This document shows, one piece after another, positions 1 through 9,384 of a stretch of DNA of 64,000 nucleotides; within the stretch, counting starts at the first letter, position 1; each line of letters begins with the position of its first letter. The notes under the pieces were generated by a model. The model had not been told where the DNA came from, ran no database searches, and was given only the letters and a program-made list of their open reading frames with translations. The translations under genes were made by a program, and so were the position numbers. The stretch is from positions 62,001-126,000 of the forward strand of contig NZ_CP062008.1 of assembly GCF_005670685.2 (NCBI RefSeq), written 5' to 3'. The DNA comes from Mycolicibacterium mucogenicum DSM 44124. Its GTDB lineage: Bacteria; Actinomycetota; Actinomycetes; Mycobacteriales; Mycobacteriaceae.

Positions 1-1323
1 GCGGTCATCGTCTGCCTCGGTGCCGCGATGCTGGCGTACTTCAAACCGCAAGGCAAGCGGGGTGGCGACTCGCTGCTCGTCGACCGCAGCACCAACCAGC
101 TGTACGTGGTGATGCCCGGGGGTTCTGGGCAGATCCGTCCGGTCTACAACCTGACATCGGCGCGGCTGGTTCTCGGCCACACCGGTGAGCCGCAGGTCGT
201 CAAGCCTGCGGAACTCGCCAAGATGCCCAAGGGCCAACCCATCGGCATCCCCGGTGCGCCCTATGCGACGCCGATCAACGGCACGTCGGGCACCTGGTCG
301 GTGTGTGACACCGTCACCAAGCCCGAGAGCGTCACCCCGACCGTCGAAACCTCGGTGCTGGTCGAGCCGGTGGTCCTCAGTGGCGGCGTCGCGCCCATCC
401 GCCCGGATCAGGGCGTGCTGGTCAAGTACCAGGACAAGACCTGGCTCATCACCAAGGACGGTCGGCATGCGATCGACCTGGCCGACCGCGCGCTGACCTC
501 CGCCGTGGGAATTCCGGTCGGATCGAAGTCGGCGCCCATCTCGTCCGGCCTGTTCAACGCACTGCCGAACGTCGGCCCCTGGGCACTGGCCCCGATCCCG
601 GCCGCGGGCGCGCCAAACAGCGTCGGCCTGCCGCCGAATCTGGTCAACGGCACGGTGTTCCAGACGGTCACCGACAACAGTAAGCAGCAGTACGTGGTGC
701 TGCCCGACGGCGTCGCGAAGGTCAACGACACCACGGCGGCCGCACTGCGCGCCACGAACTCCTACGGGCTGATCTCGCCGCCGTCGGTGGAATCCAGCGT
801 CGTCGCCAAGATCCCCGAGCAGACCTACACCTCACCTCTGCCGGCGAAGCCCATGACCATGCTGTTGCCGCAGGACGATCCGACGGTGTGCTGGGCATGG
901 CAGCGCGAAGCCGGCGACCAGGGTGCCAAGACCACAGTGATCGTCGGTCGGCACCTGCCGATCCCGCCGAGCTCGATGGGCAACGGCATCAAGCAGATCA
1001 GCGGCGACGCCACCGTCTACATCGACGGCGGCCAGTTCATCCGGCTGCAGTCCCCGGACCCGCGGTACGGCGAGGCCCAGTACTACGTCGACGCCCAGGG
1101 CGTCCGGTATGGGATAGCCAACGACGACACCGCGAAGGCCCTCGGGCTCAGCGGCGCCGTCACGGCGCCGTGGCAGGTGGTCGGTCTGCTGATGGAAGGG
1201 CCGGTGCTGTCGAAGGAGGCGGCGCTGCTCGAGCACGACACGCTGCCGGCGGATCCGAAACCGCGGAAGGTGGGCGGCGGCAACGAGGCCGCGGCTCCGC
1301 CGCATCCGGGAGGTGCGTCATGA
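1..1323 (+). CDS. eccB1: ESX-1 membrane core component EccB1 (5' end missing)
   Basis: The frame is open from base 1, so the N-terminus lies outside the window. The first visible residues ([16 protein letters not shown]) are the end of the single transmembrane helix; the remaining ~420 residues are the periplasmic domain. The text [35 protein letters not shown] and SPDPRY matches what I recall of M. tuberculosis EccB1 closely, and the C-terminal [16 protein letters not shown] is also EccB1-like. EccB is one of the four membrane-core proteins of type VII secretion systems, with most of its mass in the periplasm. It overlaps the next gene, eccCa1, by ATGA. An internal ATG at 28 exists but would remove the membrane helix, so it is not the true start. 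Confidence 0.96.
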   Translation, partial: AVIVCLGAAMLAYFKPQGKRGGDSLLVDRSTNQLYVVMPGGSGQIRPVYNLTSARLVLGHTGEPQVVKPAELAKMPKGQPIGIPGAPYATPINGTSGTWSVCDTVTKPESVTPTVETSVLVEPVVLSGGVAPIRPDQGVLVKYQDKTWLITKDGRHAIDLADRALTSAVGIPVGSKSAPISSGLFNALPNVGPWALAPIPAAGAPNSVGLPPNLVNGTVFQTVTDNSKQQYVVLPDGVAKVNDTTAAALRATNSYGLISPPSVESSVVAKIPEQTYTSPLPAKPMTMLLPQDDPTVCWAWQREAGDQGAKTTVIVGRHLPIPPSSMGNGIKQISGDATVYIDGGQFIRLQSPDPRYGEAQYYVDAQGVRYGIANDDTAKALGLSGAVTAPWQVVGLLMEGPVLSKEAALLEHDTLPADPKPRKVGGGNEAAAPPHPGGAS

Positions 1324-3557
1324 CAACCAAGAAGTTCACCCCATCGATGAAGCGCGGTCCGCGCCTGACCCCGGGTGAGATCAACGTGACGCCGCCCGAC
1401 GACCTGGGCATCGAGATCCCCGCGTCCGGCATGCAGAAGGCGATGCCGTACGTCATGGGTGGCGGCATGCTCGGGATGATCGCGATCATGATCTTCACCG
1501 GCGTTCGTCAGCTGTCGCCGTACATGCTGATGATGCCGCTGATGATGATCATGGGCACCGTCGGCTACATGGCCAGCGGCGGTGGCGGCGGCAAGAAGGT
1601 GCCGGAGATCAATGAGGACCGCAAGGAGTATCTGCGGTACCTGGCCGGCCTGCGGACCCGCGTGACATCGTCGGCCGACGCGCAGGTCACCTTCTTCAGC
1701 TACCACGCGCCGCATCCCGAGGACCTGTTGTCCATCGTCGGCACCCAGCGGCAGTGGTCGCGCAGCGTCAGCGGCAACAACGCCGATTTCTTCATGGGTG
1801 CCCGCATCGGCATCGGCGCCCAGGCGGCGGTCGACCGGTTGCTCAAGCCGAACATCGGGTCGGACCTCGCGGGCCCGATGGCCGCGCCGCAGGCGCACCT
1901 GGAACCAGTCAGCCACATGTGGGTGACCAAGTTCCTGCGCACCCACGGTCTGGTGCACGACTGCCCGAAGCTGGTGATCCTCAAGAGCTACCCGACCATC
2001 GCAGTCGGTGGTGATCCGGAAGGGTCGCGCGGTTTGCTCGCCGCCATGATCTGTCATCTGGCGGTCTTCCATCCGCCGGACCTGCTCCAGATTCGCGTCC
2101 TGATGGACGATCTCGACGATCCCGATTGGGCGTGGCTCAAGTGGCTGCCCCACGTGCAGAGCCAGACCGAGTTCGACGATGCCGGACCCAAGCGCCTGGT
2201 GTTCACCAAGCCGGACGGGTTGGCCGATCTGACGGCGCGCGGTCCGCACAGCGCCGACGCACCGCCTTCCGGTCCCTACGTGCTGGTGGTCGACCTGACC
2301 GGCGGCAAAGCCGGCTTCCCGGTCGACGGCCGCGCGGGCGTCACCGTCATCACCAAGGGCAACCACCGGTCCGGCTACCGCATCAAGGTCAACCCCGACG
2401 GCTCATGTGAGGACCGCACGGCGTCCCAGCCATGGCGTGAGGTCACCACCGTGACCGACTCGGTGACCCCGACGTCGGCCGGTCGGTTGGCGCGCAAGCT
2501 CGCGGGCTGGTCCATCACCGGCACGATCATCGACAAGGGCACGCGCGTCCAGAAGAAGGTGTCGAGTGAATGGCACCACCTGGTTGGTGCCCGCTCGGTC
2601 GAGGAAGTGACGCCGCGGCGGTGGCGGATGTACTCGGATACGGATCAGGACCGGTTGCGGATTCCGTTCGGCCACCAGCTCAAAAATGGCGAGATCATGC
2701 ATCTCGACATCAAGGAGGGCGCCGAGTTCGGTGCCGGTCCGCACGGCATGCTGATCGGTACGACGGGTTCCGGTAAGTCGGAATTCCTTCGTACCCTGAT
2801 CCTTTCGCTCGTCGCGACGCACCATCCGGATCAGATCAACCTGCTGCTGACCGACTTCAAGGGTGGTTCGACCTTCCTGGGTATGGAGAAGTTGCCGCAC
2901 ACCGCGGCCGTCGTCACCAACATGGAAGAGGAAGCCGAACTCGTCGGCCGCATGGGCGAGGTGCTCACCGGTGAGCTGGACCGGCGGCAGAACATCCTGC
3001 GTCAGGCCGGTATGCAGGTCGGCGCGGCCGGTGCGCTGTCGGGCGTCGCCGAGTACGAGAAGTACCGCGAGCGCGGGGCCGATCTGCCGCCGCTCCCAAC
3101 GCTTTTCGTCGTCGTCGACGAGTTCGCGGAGTTGCTGCAGAACCACCCGGACTTCATCGCACTGTTCGACCGCATCTGCCGCGTGGGCCGGTCGCTGCGC
3201 GTGCACCTGCTGCTGGCGACGCAGTCGCTGAACACCGGCGGTGCCCGCATCGACAAACTGGAGCCGAACCTGACGTACCGAATCGCGTTGCGTACCACCA
3301 GCTCCGCCGAATCCAAGGCGGTGATCGGTACGCCCGAGGCGCAGTACATCACCAACAAGGAGAGCGGCGTCGGCTTCCTCCGGGTCGGCATGGAGGATCC
3401 GGTCAAGTTCAAGAGCATCTACACCGGCGGCACCTATGTGCCGACGGCAGCGGAGAACGACGACGGTGACGACGCGCCGCGAGTGGTGGCGCAGAACAAC
3501 TTCCGGATTCGCCCGTTCACCGCGGCGCCGATGGCAGATTCGGGGATCGGGCGATGA
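1320..3557 (+). CDS. eccCa1: ESX-1 secretion ATPase subunit EccCa1
   Basis: 745-residue FtsK/SpoIIIE-type ATPase subunit. Two hydrophobic, Met-rich transmembrane stretches occur near residues 40-85 ([17 protein letters not shown] and [19 protein letters not shown]), followed by a cytoplasmic region and an ATPase domain with Walker [10 protein letters not shown] near residue 480 and a Walker B-like strand [13 protein letters not shown]. The start ATG at 1320 overlaps the eccB1 stop (ATGA) and gives a protein of the same size as M. tuberculosis EccCa1. It pairs with EccCb1, encoded next with another ATGA overlap. The two together equal the single EccC of other ESX systems; the split is typical of ESX-1 and supports the assignment. 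Confidence 0.97.
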   Translation: MTTKKFTPSMKRGPRLTPGEINVTPPDDLGIEIPASGMQKAMPYVMGGGMLGMIAIMIFTGVRQLSPYMLMMPLMMIMGTVGYMASGGGGGKKVPEINEDRKEYLRYLAGLRTRVTSSADAQVTFFSYHAPHPEDLLSIVGTQRQWSRSVSGNNADFFMGARIGIGAQAAVDRLLKPNIGSDLAGPMAAPQAHLEPVSHMWVTKFLRTHGLVHDCPKLVILKSYPTIAVGGDPEGSRGLLAAMICHLAVFHPPDLLQIRVLMDDLDDPDWAWLKWLPHVQSQTEFDDAGPKRLVFTKPDGLADLTARGPHSADAPPSGPYVLVVDLTGGKAGFPVDGRAGVTVITKGNHRSGYRIKVNPDGSCEDRTASQPWREVTTVTDSVTPTSAGRLARKLAGWSITGTIIDKGTRVQKKVSSEWHHLVGARSVEEVTPRRWRMYSDTDQDRLRIPFGHQLKNGEIMHLDIKEGAEFGAGPHGMLIGTTGSGKSEFLRTLILSLVATHHPDQINLLLTDFKGGSTFLGMEKLPHTAAVVTNMEEEAELVGRMGEVLTGELDRRQNILRQAGMQVGAAGALSGVAEYEKYRERGADLPPLPTLFVVVDEFAELLQNHPDFIALFDRICRVGRSLRVHLLLATQSLNTGGARIDKLEPNLTYRIALRTTSSAESKAVIGTPEAQYITNKESGVGFLRVGMEDPVKFKSIYTGGTYVPTAAENDDGDDAPRVVAQNNFRIRPFTAAPMADSGIGR

Positions 3558-5299
3558 CGAACACCGAGCAGCGCGCGCTGCGTGAAGTGGTGCTGAACCA
3601 GCTGACGACCGGTGAGAGCCGCGCATACAAGATGTGGCTGCCGCCGCTGCTGGATCCGATGCCGGTCAACGAACTGGTGGAGCGCGACCAGCGGGCCCCG
3701 CTGCGCTTCGGCCTCGGCATCATGGACGAACCGCGTCGCCACAAGCAGGAAGTGTGGGGCATCGACACGTCGGCGGCCGGCGGCAACATTGCGGTCGGCG
3801 GTGCGCCGCAGACCGGGAAGTCGACGTTTCTGCAGACGCTGGTGCTGTCGGCGGCCGCGACCCACTCCCCCCGCCAGGTGCAGTTCTACTGCGTCGACCT
3901 CGGTGGTGGTGGCCTGATGTACCTCGAGGACCTGCCGCACGTCGGCGGCGTCGCCACCCGTTCCGAACCGGACCGAGTGCAGCGCGTTGTTGCGGAGATG
4001 AAAGCCGTTCTGCGGCAACGTGAATTGACCTTCAAAGAGCTCCGTATCGGGTCGATCGCCAGTTACCGGCAGTTGCGTGAAGATCCGAATCATCCGGCGT
4101 CGCAGGATCCGTTCGGTGACGTCTACCTGATCATCGACGGCTGGCCGGCATTCATCGGTGAGTTCCCGGACCTCGAGCCGGTGGTCCAGGACCTTGCCGG
4201 TCAGGGCCTGGCGTTCGGTGTGCACGTCATCATCTCGACGCCGCGCTGGACGGAGCTGAAATCGCGCGTCCGCGACTACCTGGGTACCAAGGTGGAGTTC
4301 CGCCTCGGTGACGTCAACGAGACGCAGATCGACCGCATCACCCGTGACATCCCGCCGAACCGCCCCGGTCGGGCGGTGTCGATGGAGAAGCACCACCTGA
4401 TGATCGGCGTGCCCCGCATGGACGGCGTGCACAGCGCGGACGACCTGGTGCCGGCCATCACGGCGGCCGTCGACCACATCGCGTCGCTGCACACCGATAT
4501 GGCACCGCGGGTTCGCGTGCTGCCCGAGCGGATCTACCTGCACGAACTCGACCCCAACCCGCCCGGACCGGAGAACGACTACCGGACCCGCTGGACAGTG
4601 CCGGTGGGTGTGCGCGAATCCGACCTCTCGGTGGCGTACAACCACATGTACAACACACCGCACCAGCTCATCTTCGGTGCGCCGAAGTCGGGCAAGACCA
4701 CCATTGCGCACGCGGTGGCGGAGGCGATCTGCAAGCGCAACAGCCCCGATCAGGTGCGGTTCATGCTGGCGGACTTCCGCTCGGGCCTGCTCGACGCGGT
4801 GCCCGAGACGCACCTGCTCGCGGCTGGTGCCATCAACCGCAACATCGCCGCCTTGGAAGAGTCCATCAAGGCGCTGGCAGTCAACCTGAAGAAGCGGTTG
4901 CCGCCGCCGGACCTCACCACGTCGCAGTTGCGCACGCGCTCCTGGTGGAGCGGTCCGGACGTCGTACTTCTGGTGGATGACTGGCACATGATCGTGGCGG
5001 CCAGCGGTATGGGGTCGCCGATGGCGCCATTGGCTCCGCTATTGCCGGCCGCTGCCGATATCGGTCTGCACATCATCGTGACGTGTCAGATGAGTCAGGC
5101 GCACCGTTCGACGATGGACAAGTTCGTCGGAACGGCCTACGGCGCCGGAACGCCGACGATGTTCCTCTCAGGCGAGAAATCGGAGTTCCCGTCGAGTGAG
5201 TTCAAACTGCGGCGCAGGCCCCCTGGCCAGGCACTTCTGGTCTCACCGGACGGTAAGGAGGTCATCCAGGCGGCCTATGTTGATCCGCCCGCGGAATAA
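3554..5299 (+). CDS. eccCb1: ESX-1 secretion ATPase subunit EccCb1
   Basis: 581-residue cytoplasmic protein with two FtsK/SpoIIIE ATPase domains: Walker A motifs GAPQTGKST near residue 89 and GAPKSGKTT near residue 376, each followed by a hydrophobic Walker B strand ([18 protein letters not shown]). In ESX-1 the last ATPase domain binds the C-terminal export signal of EsxB. The start overlaps eccCa1 by four bases, consistent with translational coupling. Length is close to the M. tuberculosis protein (591). Nothing looks damaged. Confidence 0.97.
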   Translation: MTNTEQRALREVVLNQLTTGESRAYKMWLPPLLDPMPVNELVERDQRAPLRFGLGIMDEPRRHKQEVWGIDTSAAGGNIAVGGAPQTGKSTFLQTLVLSAAATHSPRQVQFYCVDLGGGGLMYLEDLPHVGGVATRSEPDRVQRVVAEMKAVLRQRELTFKELRIGSIASYRQLREDPNHPASQDPFGDVYLIIDGWPAFIGEFPDLEPVVQDLAGQGLAFGVHVIISTPRWTELKSRVRDYLGTKVEFRLGDVNETQIDRITRDIPPNRPGRAVSMEKHHLMIGVPRMDGVHSADDLVPAITAAVDHIASLHTDMAPRVRVLPERIYLHELDPNPPGPENDYRTRWTVPVGVRESDLSVAYNHMYNTPHQLIFGAPKSGKTTIAHAVAEAICKRNSPDQVRFMLADFRSGLLDAVPETHLLAAGAINRNIAALEESIKALAVNLKKRLPPPDLTTSQLRTRSWWSGPDVVLLVDDWHMIVAASGMGSPMAPLAPLLPAAADIGLHIIVTCQMSQAHRSTMDKFVGTAYGAGTPTMFLSGEKSEFPSSEFKLRRRPPGQALLVSPDGKEVIQAAYVDPPAE

Positions 5300-5470
5300 G
5301 TGTAGGTGACCCCCCAAAACCCTCGGTAGTATCTGTTTCAGACGTTCAGCAACGCTAAACGCCCGCTGATCGGCAAAGGGGGAACGGGGGTTCCGTGGGG
5401 ATCTTCATTTCGTTTCTGTGCCGTCCGCACAATTCCATACCGCGATCTTGAATTGGTAAGGAGAAAAGAA

Positions 5471-5767
5471 ATGCAGCCTTTGCAGCACGAAGAGGGCGCA
5501 ATCGGCGTCGGCACCCAGGTTGTCGCCAACGGTGCCCGTGGACTGGCGACCGGCACCACCACGCTGTCGGAGGCCAGCGCGCTGGTTCCCGCAGGTGCGG
5601 ATGAGGTGTCGATGCAGGCCGCCATGGCTTTCGCCGTCGAAGGCGTCGAGGTCATGGGCATCAATGCCTTCGCTCAGGAAGAGCTGGCGCGCGCCGGCGC
5701 GGCGTACGTCGAGGCAGCGGCCATCTACGAGGCCGCCGACGTGGCCAGCGCCGCGACCTTGATCTAG
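5471..5767 (+). CDS. pe35: PE family protein PE35
   Basis: 98-residue PE protein, the usual partner of the PPE gene that follows. The segment LVPAGADEVSMQAAMAF is typical of PE domains, and YEAAD near the C-terminus fits the type VII export signal YxxxD/E. The N-terminus MQPLQHEEG lacks an obvious Pro-Glu pair. The ATG at 5471 is chosen because it follows a purine-rich ribosome site (AAGGAGAAAAG) and matches family length; an in-frame upstream start at 5453 would add six residues. It begins after a 171-base non-coding gap behind eccCb1, which probably holds a promoter (TAGTAT at 5327 is a possible -10), so the PE/PPE/esx genes may have their own transcript. Confidence 0.93.
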   Translation: MQPLQHEEGAIGVGTQVVANGARGLATGTTTLSEASALVPAGADEVSMQAAMAFAVEGVEVMGINAFAQEELARAGAAYVEAAAIYEAADVASAATLI

Positions 5768-5809
5768 TCGGTGCAAGACCGAATCGTCTGAGTCTGAGGA
5801 CAGCAAGTT

Positions 5810-7138
5810 ATGGTTGCCCTTCCCGCCATGCCGGCGATGTTCTACGGAGCGTTTCCGCCGGAGGTGAACACAGGCCGACTGATGGCCGGCGCAGGTCCTG
5901 CGCCGATGCTGCAGGCGGCCGCAGGGTGGGAGGCGTTGGCTGTCTCGCTCGAGGCGCAAGCGGCCGAGCTTGCGGCCAGCTTGACGGAGCTGAGCGCGAA
6001 CTGGTCGGGGATGGCGAGTGAACGCGCCATCTCGGCAACCATGCCGATGGTGACGTGGTTGCACACCACGGCCATTCAGGCCCAGAAGCGCGCTATGCAG
6101 GCGTTGGCTCAGGCGGAGTCGTACACCTTGGCACTGACGACGACGCCGCAGTTGCCCGAGATCGAGATGAACCACGTCACGCACGGCGTGCTCGAGGCCA
6201 CGAATTTCTTGGGCATCAATACGGTGCCCATCGGCTTCAATGAGGCGGACTACGCGCGCATGTGGGCGCTGGCGGGCTCGGTGATGGAGACATACCAGGC
6301 CGAGACCACCACGAACACGCTGTTCGAACCGATTCTGCCGGCCAAGCCCATTGTGATGCCGGGCGTCGCCGAGGCGACCTCGGCGGCCGTAATCGCGCAA
6401 ACCGCGATGGGGGTGTCGGAGGCGGCGGTGCGCAACATGGTAATCGCGCAGGTCGCCGCACAGTCGGCGATCGAGGATGCGGCGCTGATGGCGGGAAATG
6501 CCGCGTCGCAGGCCAATTTCGCGGCAGGGCGCGCGCAGAATCAGGTGTCCAAAGCGGAGTCGGCGGTGCAACGCTCAAGTGAGCAGCAGGACAAAGGGCA
6601 GCAGGGCGCCCAGATGATGATGCAGGTGGTGTCACAGGTCGGTTCGCAGGCAGCACAGCTGCCACAGCAGCTCGGCCAGCTGATTACGCAGCCGGTTCAG
6701 CAGTTGAGCCAGCCGATGCAACAGGTGACGCAGATCTTCAGTCAGCTGGGCAGCAGCTTCGGTCAGAACAACGGGCCGCAGATCGGCTTGATGGGTGCGA
6801 GCCCGTTCTCCAACCATCCGCTGGCGGGTGGCTCGGGCGCGACATCGGGTGCCGGCTTGGTGCGCGCTGCCTCACTGCCCGGCATGGGCGGTTCCGCACC
6901 GCGGACGCCGCTGATGGCCTCGCTGGTCGGTGGCCTCGGCGGGCCCCCGACTGCTTCGCTCGAGGCGGGCGCGGCGGCGGGTGCGACGGGCGCAGGTAAG
7001 GCGCCGGTGAGCAGTGCTGGCGGGGCCGGCGGCGGAATGCCCGGGCGCAAAACAGAGAAGGGCGGAGGGACGAGGGAGGCCCTCAAAGCCCCCGGGGTTC
7101 TGGTTCAGGACCTCGACGACGATGACGACGACTGGTGA
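5810..7138 (+). CDS. ppe68: PPE family protein PPE68
   Basis: 442-residue PPE protein. The N-terminus has FPPEVNT and RLMAGAGPAPMLQAAAGW, followed by a WSG turn near residue 65, as expected of the PPE helical hairpin. LEATNFLGINTVPI and the C-terminal SPFSNHPLAGGSG and TPLMASLVGG segments are PPE68-like. The middle is Gln-rich (residues ~265-325), and the protein ends in an acidic run, DLDDDDDDW. It should form a heterodimer with PE35 and be exported, or act at the cell envelope, with the EsxA/EsxB pair. It is longer than M. tuberculosis PPE68 (368), mainly from an Ala/Gln-rich insertion. Confidence 0.95.
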   Translation: MVALPAMPAMFYGAFPPEVNTGRLMAGAGPAPMLQAAAGWEALAVSLEAQAAELAASLTELSANWSGMASERAISATMPMVTWLHTTAIQAQKRAMQALAQAESYTLALTTTPQLPEIEMNHVTHGVLEATNFLGINTVPIGFNEADYARMWALAGSVMETYQAETTTNTLFEPILPAKPIVMPGVAEATSAAVIAQTAMGVSEAAVRNMVIAQVAAQSAIEDAALMAGNAASQANFAAGRAQNQVSKAESAVQRSSEQQDKGQQGAQMMMQVVSQVGSQAAQLPQQLGQLITQPVQQLSQPMQQVTQIFSQLGSSFGQNNGPQIGLMGASPFSNHPLAGGSGATSGAGLVRAASLPGMGGSAPRTPLMASLVGGLGGPPTASLEAGAAAGATGAGKAPVSSAGGAGGGMPGRKTEKGGGTREALKAPGVLVQDLDDDDDDW

Positions 7139-7223
7139 GTTGTCGCGTCACACAAAGGCTTTCCGGCCCAGGGGGGTCGGCAAGGACTCGCCATTCCCGT
7201 GGTGAGGACACAGGAAATAGAAA

Positions 7224-7230
7224 AGGTGAT
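7224..7230 (+). promoter_or_regulatory. Strong ribosome binding site of esxB
   Basis: AGGTGAT lies five bases before the esxB ATG and is a seven-base contiguous match to the complement of the 16S rRNA 3' end. It is stronger than most sites in this window and fits the high expression known for EsxB/EsxA. Confidence 0.7.
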
Positions 7231-7235
7231 CCAGC

Positions 7236-7541
7236 ATGACGAGCATGAATACAGATACCGAGGTCCTCGCCTCAGAGGCAGCGAACTTCGACCGTATCGC
7301 GGGCGAGCTGAACGGTGTCAAGACCCACGTCGACGCGGTGGCAGGCCAGTTGGCGACGCACATGAAGACGCCGGAGGCCGGCATGGCTGCGCAGGCCGCA
7401 CTGACGCGGTTCGACGAGGCCATGACTCAGCAGCTCAAGGAGCTGGCCGACATCTCCGCCAACATCCAGACCGCGGGCGTGCAGTACGCCGCGGGCGACG
7501 CTGACAGCGCTTCTTCGCTGTCGAGCCAGATGCAGCTCTAG
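7236..7541 (+). CDS. esxB: EsxB (CFP-10) type VII substrate
   Basis: 101-residue helical-hairpin protein, the CFP-10 partner of EsxA. Segments SEAANFDRIAGEL, AAQAALTRF, LADISANIQTAGVQY and the C-terminal LSSQMQL align with CFP-10. YAAGD near residue 87 supplies the YxxxD/E export signal recognised by EccCb1. The position of the usual W-x-G turn reads HMKTPEAG, so the tryptophan is absent; as I recall, M. smegmatis CFP-10 also lacks it. It directly precedes esxA. Confidence 0.96.
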   Translation: MTSMNTDTEVLASEAANFDRIAGELNGVKTHVDAVAGQLATHMKTPEAGMAAQAALTRFDEAMTQQLKELADISANIQTAGVQYAAGDADSASSLSSQMQL

Positions 7542-7598
7542 TCAGACGCTGCTCTACATCAACCACTGACTACAACGACTTAGAAGCGGAGAAGACAA

Positions 7599-7883
7599 AT
7601 GGCACAGGAGTGGAATTTTGCCGGCATCGACGGTAGCGCGGGCGACCTGCACGGCGCCGTGAACACGACGCAGGGTCTGCTGGACGAGGGCAAGGCCTCG
7701 CTGGCGAAGCTGGCCTCCGTGTGGGGCGGCTCGGGTTCGGAGGCCTACCAGGCTGTCCAGCAGCGGTGGGACAACACCGCCATGGAGCTGAACAACGCGC
7801 TGCAGAGCCTCGGGCACGCCGTCAGCCAGGCCGGTGGCGACATGCAGTCCATCGAGCACGGCGTCACCGGCAGCTTCGGCTGA
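7599..7883 (+). CDS. esxA: EsxA (ESAT-6) type VII substrate
   Basis: 94-residue WXG100 protein with the canonical WGG turn at residues 42-44 ([19 protein letters not shown]), as in ESAT-6. [12 protein letters not shown] at the N-terminus and [23 protein letters not shown] at the C-terminus align with EsxA of other mycobacteria. It forms a 1:1 complex with EsxB and is co-secreted through ESX-1. Its gene is 57 bases after esxB, with a purine-rich site (AAGCGGAGAAG) before the ATG. Confidence 0.97.
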   Translation: MAQEWNFAGIDGSAGDLHGAVNTTQGLLDEGKASLAKLASVWGGSGSEAYQAVQQRWDNTAMELNNALQSLGHAVSQAGGDMQSIEHGVTGSFG

Positions 7884-7906
7884 GCGATCCGCACGAGGCA
7901 GCGCGG

Positions 7907-7946
7907 GAGGTGGGCAGGTCGGCGTAGGGTCGACTCTGCCCACCTC
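7907..7946 (+). terminator. Hairpin between esxA and espI
   Basis: Perfect 11-base arms GAGGTGGGCAG and CTGCCCACCTC enclose an 18-base loop. There is no clear U-tract. The position, directly after esxA in a 106-base gap, suggests partial termination or protection of the esxBA mRNA 3' end. Confidence 0.6.
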
Positions 7947-7989
7947 ATGTGCGTTACAGGTGTAATCCCCACACAATCGAGAGGTACTC

Positions 7990-9384
7990 ATGTCCGCCGA
8001 CTATGACCGGCTTTTCAACAACTCGCCGGGCCAGGCCGACAACGAGGAAGCCACGCGAACCGTCGACCATGCGACCCTTGCTGCCGCCGCGCAGATGTCT
8101 GCTTCCGCGGCCGCTGCCTCGGCTGCAGGGGCCGAATCGCCGTCGGGCCCGCCCGTTGCCGGCCAGCCACAGCAGCCGCCGGGCCTGGTCCCGCCGCCGC
8201 GGCCGTCCGAGGTGACGACTCAAATGCCGCCTACGCCACCGCAATTCATGCAGAACGGCCTCATGCGCTCGCCGCAGGGCGCGCCGATGGCCGGCGCGCA
8301 GTACGAGCAGCCGCAACACGCGCCGATGATGATGCCGCCCCCACCGCGGCACATGCAGCCGCCGCCGCAGCACTACGCCATGGATCCCCAGGCCGACATG
8401 CAGTGGACCGAGCAGCACATGCCGGATCAGACGTCGGCCGCCACCATCGGCGACCACCGCGCCATCGACGCGCTGTCTCACGTGGGCGTGCGGGCCGGGG
8501 TGAAGATGCCGTCGCAGCGTGGTTGGCGCCACGTGCTGTACCTGCTGACGCGCATCAACCTGGGCCTGTCGCCCGATGAGCTCTACGAGTTGGACCTCTA
8601 CACCCGGATTCGACGTAATGCCCGCGACTCGTACCAGATCGGTGTGCTGGGGCTGAAGGGCGGCGTCGGCAAGACGGCCGTGACCGTCACCCTGGGCTCC
8701 GTCATGGCAAAGGTCCGCGGCGACCGAATCCTGGCTGTCGACGCCGATCCGGACGGCGGCAACCTGGCCGACCGGGCCGGCCGGCAGTCGGCCGCGACCA
8801 TCTCGGATCTGTTGTCCGACAAGGAACTTGCGCGCTACAACGACATCCGCGCGTATACCAGCATGAACGCCTCCAACCTCGAGGTGCTGTCGTCGGCCGA
8901 GTACAGCGTCGCGCGCCGCGACTTCAACGAAGAGGACTGGTCGGCTGCGGTCAAGATCGTCTCGCAGTACTACAACCTGGTGCTCGCCGACTGCGGCGCC
9001 GGGTTGTTCCACCAGGCTTCGCGCGCGGTGCTTTCTACCGTGTCCGGTTTGGTAATCGTGGCCAGTGCCTCGATCGACGGTGCCCGCCAGGCTGCGGTGA
9101 CAATGGACTGGTTGCGCCAGAACGGATATCAGGATCTCCTGGGCCGGGCGTGTGTGGTCATCAACCACGTGACGCCGGGCAAGACCAACATCGACGTCGA
9201 CGACCTGGTGCAGCAGTTCGAGCGGCACGTGCCGGCCGGCCGCGTCGTCGTACTGCCGTGGGACAAGCACATCGCCGCCGGTTCCGACATCCAGTTCGAC
9301 CTGCTTGGCAAGACCTACCAGCGGCGCATCACCGAACTGGCTGCGGCACTGTCCGACGACTTCGACAGGCTCGAGCGCCGGTGA
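7990..9384 (+). CDS. espI: ESX-1 associated ParA/MinD-like ATPase EspI
   Basis: 464 residues. The first ~160 are Ala/Pro/Met-rich and low complexity; the rest is a ParA/MinD-type P-loop ATPase with the deviant Walker A GLKGGVGKTAV near residue 220, the switch AVDADPDGGNLAD, and DCGAGLF. EspI sits between esxA and eccD1 in ESX-1 loci and has been linked in M. tuberculosis to regulation of ESX-1 secretion at low ATP. It is shorter than the M. tuberculosis protein (666), the difference being in the proline-rich N-terminus. It overlaps eccD1 by four bases (GTGA). Confidence 0.93.
   Translation: MSADYDRLFNNSPGQADNEEATRTVDHATLAAAAQMSASAAAASAAGAESPSGPPVAGQPQQPPGLVPPPRPSEVTTQMPPTPPQFMQNGLMRSPQGAPMAGAQYEQPQHAPMMMPPPPRHMQPPPQHYAMDPQADMQWTEQHMPDQTSAATIGDHRAIDALSHVGVRAGVKMPSQRGWRHVLYLLTRINLGLSPDELYELDLYTRIRRNARDSYQIGVLGLKGGVGKTAVTVTLGSVMAKVRGDRILAVDADPDGGNLADRAGRQSAATISDLLSDKELARYNDIRAYTSMNASNLEVLSSAEYSVARRDFNEEDWSAAVKIVSQYYNLVLADCGAGLFHQASRAVLSTVSGLVIVASASIDGARQAAVTMDWLRQNGYQDLLGRACVVINHVTPGKTNIDVDDLVQQFERHVPAGRVVVLPWDKHIAAGSDIQFDLLGKTYQRRITELAAALSDDFDRLERR

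Noticed and set aside
888..1319. 5' extension of the eccCa1 frame
   Set aside because: It overlaps eccB1 entirely and reads as Arg-rich noise; ATG 1320 gives the known family length.
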